DNA of 64,000 nt from Bog-473 sp963791995 (GTDB lineage: Bacteria > Actinomycetota > Acidimicrobiia > Acidimicrobiales > RAAP-2), in assembly GCA_963791995.1 (NCBI GenBank), contig CAWBUQ010000003.1, forward strand, positions 144,332-208,331. Reading direction: 5' to 3'. This document shows positions 46,255 to 55,570 of the stretch, piece by piece. The notes below the pieces were generated by a model. That model saw only the letters and a list, made by a program, of their open reading frames with translations. It did no database searches and had not been told where the DNA came from. Both the position numbers and the translations under genes were made by a program. The first letter of the stretch is position 1. Each line of letters starts with the position of its first letter.

Positions 46255-46733
46255 GATCGGATAAGCTCTCGCGATCCCGCATTCATGTAAACAAATTGCT
46301 ACTTCTTTTTTGGTTCGCAACGAATACCTCAAACTCACCGATAGTCATGCATCGCGAACTCCAAGATCACGGAGTAGTCTTGCCCCACTCACCATCCTTC
46401 GCTTTCCTATGATTGTCATTATATTTCCCATATTCCATAATATTACCGTTGGATTGAAAGGAAATGAGATAGCAAGGATAAGATCCGTTGCCGCCAATCC
46501 CCAACCACACTGATGCGTTACCGTGCTTTTTTGTTGCAAAGATCCATGTGATGTAACACGCCGCTCACGTAGTCGCCTCGGTTCCTTAACGTCTCCCAGA
46601 CCTCAACAAGAGTATCGTCGCTATTCATCCAGCCCTTAACCTCCGTCTACTTGTGCTCGAAGAGTTGCTCCCGAAACCCGCCAAAAAGTTTCGTACCGGT
46701 TTCCTCAGAAGAGCATCTCCCCAGCACGCGTGA
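46255..46733. other. AT-rich islet, unidentified
   Basis: Base composition drops sharply compared with the window. On the minus strand two short frames (ending LHHMDLCNKKAR, and SVWLGIGGNGSYPCYLISFQ) look like pieces of one protein split by an indel, but I cannot identify it. Probably a remnant of transferred DNA. Confidence 0.5.
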
Positions 46734-46859
46734 TCACCCTACGCGAATTGCGAGCGAGCGCGTACCCGCCTCCAGCATCCGCTCGGCTTCCGCCAGCTCC
46801 ACCGACACGATCTGGTTGACGCCCCGTTCGGCCATCGTCAACCCAAACAGCCGGTCCAT
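46734..46859 (-). pseudogene. 41-codon gene fragment
   Basis: MDRLFGLTMAERGVNQIVSV...LAEAERMLEAGTRSLAIRVG has normal alphaproteobacterial codon use and ends at 46734. The frame continues upstream only to the palindromic element at 46889. Likely the C-terminus of a disrupted gene; not identified. Confidence 0.35.
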
Positions 46860-46888
46860 GCGAAAATGGCGATGGGGCTCCGGCGCCC

Positions 46889-46939
46889 TGTAGACGCGCT
46901 CGCTGAGCGCGGCTGACGCGGTCAGCGAGCGCGTCTACA
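46889..46939. repeat. Palindromic element, copy E (best conserved)
   Basis: TGTAGACGCGCTCGCTGA and TCAGCGAGCGCGTCTACA form a perfect 18-bp inverted repeat around a 15-bp GC-rich centre. Confidence 0.85.
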
Positions 46940-46997
46940 ACCCAGCGAACCTCACCCGCCGCGGCCCCCACCCCCGGCCCTCCCCCGCGCCGTCGGA

Positions 46998-47022
46998 AGA
47001 CGGGCGTCCTTCCGGACGCCCT
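46998..47022. repeat. 25-bp hairpin repeat, copy 2
   Basis: Identical to 41193-41217. Confidence 0.75.
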
Positions 47023-47234
47023 GTGGATGGCGCCTCAATTTGCATAAAATGGCGCCGAGTCGACAATTCATTGCAAAAAGGCGAAGGCGGCGTTAGTCTG
47101 ATCCCAATGCCCGATCGGACCCCCCGATGTCGACTGCCATGATCCCCGGCTTGCCCAGCCTCTTCCGCCGCGTGAGGCGTGTTCGTGCGGCCGACCCTCG
47201 GATCGAACAAGATCGGCCTTTGCGACGGGTTCTA
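47023..47234. other. Intergenic
   Basis: No gene seen between the hairpin repeat and the target repeat of the group II intron. Confidence 0.4.
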
Positions 47235-47308
47235 GGGGAAGGGGCCCCCTGAAAAATAAAATTGGTCCCGGGTCGCTTGTAACCCATTGAAAAGGCTAAT
47301 TTCGGACG
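47235..47308 (-). repeat. Host repeat of the group II intron, 3' part
   Basis: Minus-strand CGTCCGA...TTTTCAATGGGTTAC, AAGCGACC; matches 63792-63850 and continues the element interrupted by the intron. Confidence 0.75.
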
Positions 47309-47977
47309 GTCGCGGTAGGGACAGCGATTGCTCGCTGCCCCCCGCACAGGTCCCGGCGTGCGGCTTTCCCGCACCGTGCTCCTGCCGGAAGTCGGGCGTG
47401 ATCGGGTGGACGCGGACACCTCCGCGTATGGCCGATCCGCTGGTACGGCGACAGGCACGGTATGCTTTGTCCGGTCCTGTGCCCGGAGCATCGCCAGTCG
47501 TCTGCCATCCTTCCGACCGAGCCCCCTTCCCTCCGCATCCTCCGCCGCCGCTCGTCACGGCCTTGTTCGGGCGCCTCATCGGTACTACGAGGCTCGTCCG
47601 ACCCCTCGCCTGTTCCACGGCAGCTTCGGCTCCTCGCCTTCCTGCCACGGCCCGGGATCGCTGCGCGCGACTGCGGGCCAGCGCGAGGTCTCCCAGGTTC
47701 CGACGCTGTCTGTTCGCGCGTGATGGGGTCTTCGACCTCGGCGGGGCGACAGCGTCTCGCATAACGACGCCGCACATGTTGCCTTCGACGTTCTCTAACG
47801 CCTCGGCCCCCGCGATTTTCTTGCTTTCGCGGCTCAATAGCCCACCCCACGTGATTGTTGTGTACGCTTCGCACCCGCCGTGGCCGACGACTGCGCAACA
47901 CTCACTACCGGGCGTCCGCTACGACCTACCCGGACCGGACTTCCACCGGCTAGACAACGCGAGCTTGCCTGGCGCAC
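47309..47977 (-). mobile_element. ORF-less group II intron
   Basis: 669 nt on the minus strand. The 5' end GTGCGCC at 47977-47971 is the group II consensus, followed by CCGGTGGAAGTCCGG. Near the 3' end a domain-V-like hairpin with a GAAA loop (GGTGCGG-GAAA-GCCGCAC, about 47346-47383) is followed by a domain-VI hairpin (GGGCAGCGA-GCAA-TCGCTGTCCC). A bulged A lies eight bases before the end ...CCGCGAC. There is no reverse transcriptase ORF, so mobility would need a protein in trans. The ends are fixed by comparison with an empty copy of the target at about 63780. Confidence 0.85.
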
Positions 47978-48077
47978 AGAGAATCCAAGGAATTCCAAGG
48001 ATATCCGACCCTCCTCCGACTGGCTTTTCGCGGAGCCCTGATGCACCGCTGCGTAGACCTGAGGAAATCCAAATGTC
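47978..48077 (-). repeat. Host repeat of the group II intron, 5' part
   Basis: Minus-strand ATTTGGATTTCCTCAG ... CCTTGGATTCTCT just before the intron; matches 63697-63791 imperfectly. Confidence 0.75.
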
Positions 48078-48386
48078 TCACCCGGGAGGACCGTTCGCGG
48101 CGGCCGACTGGGCAATTTCCGCCGCCGCGCCATTGGGCGTCCTCTTTGGCAGGCCCGCCTCTCGACGGGCGAGCGTGACAAGGACCGTCAATAATAGCGT
48201 GGTCATGGTGTAATAATTCCCGCCATGCGCGGCGCCTCCGTCTTGCGGCGTCCAGGGGCTTGGGGTCGGCGCAAAGGCGCCGGCTCCTCTCTCGAGCAGG
48301 GCGGGCGGACATCGTCGCGCAACCCATGTGGCGCCGCGCTTGCTGGAATAGGGCAATCACCTCACAAGCTGGAATTGAACAGCATC

Positions 48387-48590
48387 ATGGATACGAGCCT
48401 GCGGTTTACAGTTGTTCAGATCAAGGACGGCCCCTGGATCGTTGTGGAACAGCGCGACCATCGTCGCAGGATCGCAAGCTGCGCAGATGCCGACGCGGCC
48501 AGGATGATCGCGGCCTTCATGAACGGGGACTTCGAAGAGGCGATCCTCGGCCGCGAGGCGGCGATCGCCGAACTCCGTCGCCCCGCCTGA
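48387..48590 (+). CDS. Small hypothetical protein, 67 aa
   Basis: MDTSLRFTVVQIKDGPWIVVEQ...ADADAARMIAAFMNGDFEEAI; a short alpha/beta protein with acidic C-terminal helix. ATG 48387 has a weak ribosome site. No family recognised. Confidence 0.5.
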   Translation: MDTSLRFTVVQIKDGPWIVVEQRDHRRRIASCADADAARMIAAFMNGDFEEAILGREAAIAELRRPA

Positions 48591-48624
48591 ACCTGGCCCG
48601 CGTTCGAGGCGCGGGGGAGCGCGG

Positions 48625-49333
48625 TTACACCTTTCCCGAAACCGGGATCAGCGCCCCGGTCACGGCCTTGGCCCCGTCGGACGCGAGGAACAGCATGACG
48701 GCGGCGAGATCGGCGGGCGAGACCCAGCGGCTGAAGTCCGCCTGCGGCATCTCCTTGCGGTTCGCGGCGGTATCGATGGTCGAGGGAAGCACGGCGTTGA
48801 CAGTCACGCCCTCGAGCTTCAGTTCCGCAGCGAGGCTCTCGGTGAGCCGGTGCACCGCCGCCTTGCTCGCAGCGTACGGCCCCATGCCCTCGCCGGCTCG
48901 ATTAGCCGCCTCGGCGCCGACGTTGACGATCCGCCCGGCGCCCGAATTCGATCAGATGGGGAAGCGCGGCGCGCGAGGCGTTGAGCGCCGTCTTGAGGTT
49001 CATTGCGAACATCCGCTCCCACCCCTCGTCGCTCCGGGCGTCCGCGATCCTTTCCCAGCGGAAGCCGCCGGCGATGTTCAGGAGCGCGTCGATCCGGCCA
49101 AACCGTCCCTTGACTGTCTCGATCGCCTGCTCGGCCGCATCGAGTGAAACGAGGTCGACCCCGCCGATAAGCAGCGCTTCCGGCCCCAGCCGCTCCTGAA
49201 GACCGGGCGGCGGCGCGGACGCGTAGTCGAGCGCCGCCACCGACGCCCCCTGCTTCGCCGCCGCTTCGGCGACCGCTCCCCCGAGCGCGCCGAACGCCCC
49301 GGTCACGACAATGGTCTTGCCCTTCACCGTCAT
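48625..49333 (-). CDS. Short-chain dehydrogenase/reductase (one frameshift)
   Basis: An SDR of about 236 residues. TGAFGALGGAVAE is the TGxxxGxG cofactor motif, LLNIAGG stands for NNAG, and YAASKAAVHRL is YxxxK. An extra base near 48941 (GAATTCGGGCGCC) shifts the frame; across it the protein reads HLIEFGAGRIVNVGAEAA. ATG 49333 overlaps the indolepyruvate oxidoreductase stop by ATGA, so the two are translationally coupled. Substrate unknown; it may act on a product of the same catabolic route. Confidence 0.85.
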
Positions 49334-52300
49334 GCCGCCATCTCCATCGGCGTCTTCGCCGCATTGAACTGGCGGAGCGCCGCGGCGCGCGCCTGAGCCG
49401 CGTCCGCCGCGCTCGCTTCCTTCACCCGCCCATACCCCTTGATCATCTCGGGGACGCCGAGCAGCCGAACCGCCGCGGCGTGATTTGCTGCGGAAAGGCG
49501 CGCGACCACGTCGTCGACGTCGGCCTCGAACTCCGCAACGAGCCGCCGCTCGAGCGTGCGCTCGTCGCTGCCGCGGAACGGATCGAGCCACGTGCCGCGC
49601 AGGAAACGGAGCTTCGCCGCCACGCGGAAGGCCGTCATCGCCCAGGAGCCCAGTTCGCCCTTGCCCATGACGCCGGTCTGCGGATGGGGCCTCGCGAACG
49701 GCCAAGCGCCAATGTGGAAGTGGAGCTTGTACGGGCCCTCGAAGGTCCCGGCGAGCGTCGTGGCGAACTCTGGCGCGGCGATCAGGCGCGCGACCTCCCA
49801 TTCGTCCTTCACCGCGAGGAGCTTGTGATAGGCGCGCGCAGCCGCGGCGGTCAGCGTTTCACCGAGGCCCGCGCCTTGTTCGGCGGCGCGCACGCGCTCG
49901 ATGAGCGCGCGATAGCGGCGCGCATCCTTCGCGCTGCGCGCTGTCTCGAGATGCGCGGCGCGACGGGCGACCAACGCGTCGAGGGAGGGCGCCGCCTCGG
50001 GGCCAGGCGGGCCCGAGCCGGCGAGCCGCTCGACGGCGGCGGGATCGTGCGCCGCACGCCGGCCCCATTCGAACGCCTGCTTGTTGGCTTCGATCGCAAC
50101 GCCATTGAGCTCGATGGCGCGCTCGACCGCGGCGCGGCTAATGGGCAGGAGGCCACGCTGCCAAGCTGCGCCGAGCATGAAAAGGTTGGCCGCGATCGCG
50201 TCGCCGAGCAGGTCCTTGGCGAGGCGTTGCGCGTCGAGGACGAGCGCCCGGTCGCCGAACGCGTGTTTCAGGCGCTCGACCATCGCCTCGCGGTCGACGC
50301 TCCAGTTGGGATTGCGGGCGAACTCCGAGGTCGGGACCAGGTCGCCGTCGATGACCGCGCGCGTGGCCGGATTGACCCTCGAGAGGGATTCGTCTCCGGC
50401 CGCGACGATCAGGTCGCAGCCGATCAGCGCGTCGGCCTCACCCGCGGCGATCCGCGTCGCGTGCAGGGCCTCGGGCCGGCGCGCGACGCGCACATGCGCG
50501 GTGACCGCGCCGTATTTCTGGCTCAGGCCCGTCAGATCGAGGTTCGAGGCGTAAAGCCCGTCGAGATAAGCGGCCACCGCCAAGGTCTGGCTGACGGTCA
50601 CGACGCCCGAGCCGCCGATGCCGGCGACCAGCACGCTCCACCGCTCCCCCATCTCGGGCAGCGCAGGCTCGGGAACCGGCGGCATGTCATGCGGCGCCGT
50701 TGGCGCGGGCTTGCGCAGCCGGCCGCCGTGGACGGTGACGAAGCTCGGGCAGAAGCCCTCGACGCAGGAGAAATCCTTGTTGCAGCTCGACTGGTTGATC
50801 CGCCGCTTGCGGCCCCATTCGGTCTCGAGCGGCTCGATCGCCATGCAATTGGACACCTTCCCGCAATCTCCGCAGCCCTCGCACACCTCCGGATGGATGA
50901 AGGTGCGGATGGCCGGGTCGGCCCATTTGCCGCGCTTGCGCAGACGGCGGCGCTCGGTGGCGCAGGGCTGGTCGTAGACGATCGCCGAGACGCCCTTGTA
51001 CGCACGGAATTCGCGCTGCGTCTCGTCCAGGGCGTCCCGGTGGCGCAGCGCGACGCCGGCGGGCAGCGCGACGCCGAGATAGCGGTCCGGGTCGTCGGCG
51101 ACGAGCGCCAGCTTCTTCACCCCTTCGGCGGCGAGTTCGGCGAGGATTTGCGGCGGCGTCATGCCGCCTTCGACCGGCTGCCCCCCGGTCATCGACACAA
51201 AGCCGTTGTAGAGGATCTTATAGGTGATCGGCACGTTCGCAGCGACCGCCTGGCGGATCGCCAGCATTCCGGAATGGGCGTAGGTGCCGTCGCCGAGATT
51301 GGCGAAGACGTGTTCCTGCGTGGTGAAGGGCTGCTGTCCGAGCCACATCGCGCCTTCGCCGCCCATGTGCGAGACGGTGGTCGTCTGCATCGGGTTCACG
51401 AACATCGCCATGGTGTGGCAGCCGATGCCGGCCAGGGCGCGGCTTCCCTCCGGCACGCGGGTCGAACGATTGTGCGGGCAGCCGGCGCAGAAGCCGGGGC
51501 TCCTGACGAGCGTCGGGCGGTTGCTGAGCGTCTTCGCGGGCTGAGCAGGCGAAGCTAGGCGGCAATCCGGATCGCCGAGCTTAAGCGCTATCACGAGCGC
51601 TTCCGCGACCAATTCCGGCGAGATCTCGCCGAAATTGGGCATGGCGAGCGCGCCGTGAGCCGGGTCGAACGCCGGCCCGTCGAAATATTTGCCGACGATC
51701 CGCGGAGGGTTCTCGGACCCGTAGAGGATCGCGCGGATCTGGTCCTCGAGAAGCGGACGCTTTTCCTCGACGATGACGATGAGATCGAGGCCATCGGCGA
51801 AGTCCCGGACGATCACGGGATCGAGCGGCCAGACCATGCCGACCTTGAGGAGCCGGAGGGCCGGGCCCGCGCCCGCCCTGCCGAGGCCGAGATTGCCGAG
51901 CGCCTGCAAGAGGTCCTGCCACGCCTTGCCGGCAGCGACCACGCCGATCCGGGCGCCTTCCGGGTCGGCGGCGACCCGGTTCAGGCCATTCGCACGGGCA
52001 TAGGCGAGCGCCGCCGGGAGTTTGTGCTGATAGAGCCGCTCCTCCTGCATGAGCGGCATGTCGATCGGCCGTGCGCCGACGCCGCCCGGCGGGTTGCTCG
52101 GCCGCTCGGGCGTGACGATCGTCGGGGAGTCGGGGCCGACATAGACCGTGCCGCCGCCCTCCGCGACGTCAGTCACCACCTTCATGCCGACCCAGCAGCC
52201 CGAGAAGCGCGACATGGCGATGCCGTGCAGCCCGAAGTCGATCAGCTCCTGGGTATTTGACGGATAGAGCACCGGAATGCCGACGGCGACGAACGACGTG

Positions 52301-52791
52301 TCGGAAAAATTGACCGCCGTCGAGGACTTCGCGCCGTGGTCGTCGCCGGCGAGCGCGAGCGCGCCGCCCTTGGGGGCGGTCCCGGTGAAATTCGCGTGGC
52401 GCAGGGCGTCGCCGGATCGATCGACGCCGGGCCCTTTGCCGTACCAGATCCCGAACACCCCCTCGACTGTGGCGCCGGGGAAGCTCGTGACGTGCTGCGC
52501 TCCCCAAATGGCGGTCGCCGCGAGGTCCTCGTTAAGGCCGGGGCGAAAGACGATGTTGAGACGTCGCAGAATCGGCTCGGCGCGCCAGAGTTCGATGTCG
52601 TAGCGGCCCATCGGCGAGCCGCGGTAGCCCGAGATGTAACCGCCGGTATTGAGGCCCGCAGCCACATCGCGGAGGCGCTGCTGGATCGGCAGGCGCACCA
52701 GCGCCTGCATGCCGGTCATGTAGAACCAGCCCTCCGGCGCGGTCCACCGGTCCTCAAGCGAAGTCTCGGACCGGGCAAGCGCAAGGGCCAT
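49330..52791 (-). CDS. Indolepyruvate ferredoxin oxidoreductase, fused subunits
   Basis: A 1153-residue fusion of alpha and beta/gamma parts that oxidatively decarboxylates aryl-2-oxoacids to acyl-CoA with ferredoxin as acceptor. Thiamine diphosphate site NLGDGTYAHSG (about 500); [4Fe-4S] motifs CEGCGDCGKVSNC (about 635) and C-x-V-EGFC region; gamma domain VAGIGGSGVVTVSQTLA (about 725). The frame is intact over 3.46 kb. Proteobacterial fused forms serve aromatic amino acid breakdown. The downstream SDR overlaps it. Confidence 0.93.
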   Translation of the reverse strand: MALALARSETSLEDRWTAPEGWFYMTGMQALVRLPIQQRLRDVAAGLNTGGYISGYRGSPMGRYDIELWRAEPILRRLNIVFRPGLNEDLAATAIWGAQHVTSFPGATVEGVFGIWYGKGPGVDRSGDALRHANFTGTAPKGGALALAGDDHGAKSSTAVNFSDTSFVAVGIPVLYPSNTQELIDFGLHGIAMSRFSGCWVGMKVVTDVAEGGGTVYVGPDSPTIVTPERPSNPPGGVGARPIDMPLMQEERLYQHKLPAALAYARANGLNRVAADPEGARIGVVAAGKAWQDLLQALGNLGLGRAGAGPALRLLKVGMVWPLDPVIVRDFADGLDLIVIVEEKRPLLEDQIRAILYGSENPPRIVGKYFDGPAFDPAHGALAMPNFGEISPELVAEALVIALKLGDPDCRLASPAQPAKTLSNRPTLVRSPGFCAGCPHNRSTRVPEGSRALAGIGCHTMAMFVNPMQTTTVSHMGGEGAMWLGQQPFTTQEHVFANLGDGTYAHSGMLAIRQAVAANVPITYKILYNGFVSMTGGQPVEGGMTPPQILAELAAEGVKKLALVADDPDRYLGVALPAGVALRHRDALDETQREFRAYKGVSAIVYDQPCATERRRLRKRGKWADPAIRTFIHPEVCEGCGDCGKVSNCMAIEPLETEWGRKRRINQSSCNKDFSCVEGFCPSFVTVHGGRLRKPAPTAPHDMPPVPEPALPEMGERWSVLVAGIGGSGVVTVSQTLAVAAYLDGLYASNLDLTGLSQKYGAVTAHVRVARRPEALHATRIAAGEADALIGCDLIVAAGDESLSRVNPATRAVIDGDLVPTSEFARNPNWSVDREAMVERLKHAFGDRALVLDAQRLAKDLLGDAIAANLFMLGAAWQRGLLPISRAAVERAIELNGVAIEANKQAFEWGRRAAHDPAAVERLAGSGPPGPEAAPSLDALVARRAAHLETARSAKDARRYRALIERVRAAEQGAGLGETLTAAAARAYHKLLAVKDEWEVARLIAAPEFATTLAGTFEGPYKLHFHIGAWPFARPHPQTGVMGKGELGSWAMTAFRVAAKLRFLRGTWLDPFRGSDERTLERRLVAEFEADVDDVVARLSAANHAAAVRLLGVPEMIKGYGRVKEASAADAAQARAAALRQFNAAKTPMEMAA

Positions 52792-53002
52792 GGAACTCCT
52801 CCGGTCAGGCGATGGCTGTCAGACGATTTCCCCTTTCTCTCCGGCTGGCGGACATGGCAAGCGGGAAGCGCGTCCTCTCACCCGCCAAGCTAACCCCGAA
52901 CAGCCGCAATGTCGAACGCGACGACCGCGCCTCCCGATGGATGCTGGCGGGAACAGGCGCGTCTCGTGCGCGACGTCGGGCCGACCCTGCGGGGTCGCTC
53001 GA

Positions 53003-54976
53003 TCAGACGAATTTCACCGCACTTGGACTGGCGGTGAGAGTCGCGGCGCTGACTCCGACAAGAGTGAGGCTGTCGCCCCACTTGTCGCCGATCGTCACGC
53101 CGTTTGAGCCCAAGGACACATGGCTCAGGACGGCGGCCAGATCCTGGGCCTGGGTCATGGCGCCGGTCAGATAAGAGAAGTCGGATTTCGACAGGACAAG
53201 CGTGTCAGCGTTCGTTCCCGAGGGCGCAAAGTCGATCGTCTCCTTGCCGTATCCCGCGCTGAAGGCGAAGGTCTCCGCGCCCGCGTTCGCATTGGTCGCC
53301 TGGATCGTCTCGTTGGCGTGGTAGGCGAGGTTGAAGGAGGCGTTGCCGATCGCGAAGGTTTCTTTGTCCCCCACGCGGGTGACGGTGACGTGGCCTTCAT
53401 AGAGGTCGATTTCGTTTGACGTCGCGCTCAGGTTCAGATCGTTGGCGGCGACGTTGTTGGCGTAGGAAACGGAGGCGTAGGAGGAATAGGCTTGGCCCTT
53501 TACGTTGGTATAGAGATATTCGAACGCCGAACCGGACCGGACGCATGCAACGGAGAGCGCGGCGCCATTGGCGAGGTCCGTCGCGGACTGGCTGGAGGTG
53601 AGAGCGAAATTGGCCGCGGTGAGATTGAATTGGCCGCTGATGTCGACGGTCATGTCGGGCGACGTGTCGCCGGCGAGCGCGACCTGGACAATGGTCATGT
53701 TATCGGTCGGGTCCAGTTGGTAGCGCACCTCGGCGCCCGCGCTGGTGAAGGCGTTCGTGCCGATGAAGGTGAAGTTCTCAGGGACGCCGGGCGTCACATT
53801 GGCGTCGATATGGCTGAAATCGATGACGTCCTTGGCGGGGTTGAAATTGAAATTAATCCAGTCAGGGGCCAGTGGCGTTGAGTCCGCTGGGGAGAGATAG
53901 GTGAAGATGTTGGCGCCCGCTCCGCCGACCAGGTATTGCCGTCCGAAACCGCCGACGAAGTTGTTTTCGTTATTTCCGCCGTAAAGGTCCGCGCAGGGGC
54001 TGCCGTATAGGGTCGTCGGACCGGTCTCCGTTTGGGCCTTGATGGTGGAGCCGTTGGTCGACACGAGGAGGTTCGGCGTCGGCAGCCCGGCCGCCTGGTA
54101 AGCCGCCCAAGCGTTGGTGGAATAGGCGGGGTTGGTGTAGTCGAAGATGACGTTGTTGCTCGTCGTCACGCCGGACATCGGAGCGGGAAACCAGTCGTCG
54201 TATGTCCCGAAGCCGAGGTAGTTGTTGGTGATGGAGATGTTGCTGAACGAGCCTGATCCGGCACTGCCGGCGTCGATGACGGCGGATCCGCCGATCAGAT
54301 AATTGCCGGTAACCGCCACGTTGCTGACGTTGCCTAACTCCGAGGTGATGCGAATGCAATTATTCGTGTAGAAGACAGAGTTCGGATTGGTTGTCCAGTC
54401 GATGAAATTATCCGATATGGTCGTCGGCGTCGAAGTGTTGGTGATCCAGATGGCGTCCGGGTGCGTCCCGATGGACGTGTAGCCTGAGCCGGAGAAGTAG
54501 TTGCCTGATATGACGCCGCCGCCGGAGAGGTCAAGTCCGTCCGCGGCGAGTGTCGATGAAGCGATTATTGGTTATGGTGACGAGGCTCTTCGACATTACC
54601 CAGGCGGAAAGTTTTGAGGGGATCGCGTCGCTGTCGAAGGTGCAGTTGGTGATGGTCGTATTGGTTCCGCTGTTGACCTGGACCGCGTACCACCCGGTCG
54701 TGGCGGCGAAGCTGCAGTTCTCGATCGTCACATTGCTGGCGTCGACGTAGATAGTCGCGTTGCCGAAATTGTAACCGCTGACGGTCGCGCCGGTTCCGGT
54801 GATGTAGACCACATTGGTTTTTGCGTTGTAACTCAAAGGCCCCCCGGACGTGGGGATAGAGGAAAGCGGCTTGAGCGAACCGGCCGCGAGCGGATTGCCT
54901 GCCGGCGTGTCGATTCCGGGAGTTGTACCCCCGGATCGGCGTTGCGAAGCAACTGAAGTTCCGTGCTCGTGTACAT
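53003..54976 (-). CDS. Secreted right-handed beta-helix / serralysin C-terminal-type protein (two frameshifts)
   Basis: About 657 residues. The N-terminal half has parallel beta-helix repeats (VTIENCSFAATTGWYAV, TTITNCTFDS, VTITNNRF, SNISITNNYLGF). Then NFVGGFGRQYLVGGAGANIF resembles an RTX-like segment, and DWINFNFNPAKDVIDFSHID with the following block matches the serralysin (M10) C-terminal domain, so type I secretion is likely. A missing G in the run at about 54925 and an indel near 54545 (FIDT-LAADGLDL) break the frame. Start MYTSTELQL at 54976. No transporter genes are adjacent. Codon use is less GC-rich than neighbours, a hint of transfer. Confidence 0.78.
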
Positions 54977-55570
54977 AAGTGGCCTTTCGGCTTATAACCA
55001 AAAACGTATTGATATAAGGCGCAACCGTCTCCGATCGCGCCGATTCCACATCATCAGCGTTTGCCCGCGGCTTAGTAACCGCTTGGTGGACATAGTCAAA
55101 CAACAATTTTGTGGAAGGCGTGGAATAACCAGCTTATTACCACTGAAATTGACGCCGTTAGCTAACATTTATTAACCCAGTTCTCAAAGCAATCGGGCGA
55201 TTATTATCGCGCATGAATTACGGAAGGCTGTCGCCGGGACCGTGGTCTGTTCATCATTGGACAGCAACAGTCTGCGTCTCGCGGGGTTGTGTTGACAACG
55301 AACACGCAACCATTCTGACGCCAGCAACCGCCGGTCCTCAGGAAAGGCGTGGCCGCGACAATCCGAATGCTGAAAAGAACTTTGAGCCGCCCGGCGGATA
55401 GAGCCGGTCAGCCGAAACGCAGTCCGCCGGAAAGCGCCCTCGACCATGGCGGGCCACTGCGGCGCTCAGACGATTTGTCGCACTGGCCCTTGCTGGCGGT
55501 CGGCCGAAAATGCGAGAAGTCCGCTTTCCGGCGCCTCGGGCGCCGTCTCTTAACGTCCGGCAGGCCGCAT
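54977..55570. other. Intergenic
   Basis: About 590 bases. 54980-55200 is AT-rich and should hold the promoter of the secreted protein. No gene supported. Confidence 0.45.

Noticed and set aside
46300..46330. tRNA-like GGTTCGCAAC
   Set aside because: No acceptor or anticodon stems around it; similar motif at 7003 also unstructured.
47300..47980. Protein-coding ORFs of ~200-308 codons
   Set aside because: They run through the group II intron in several frames with no motif.
49480..51558. 692-codon plus-strand ORF
   Set aside because: Antisense shadow of the indolepyruvate oxidoreductase gene.
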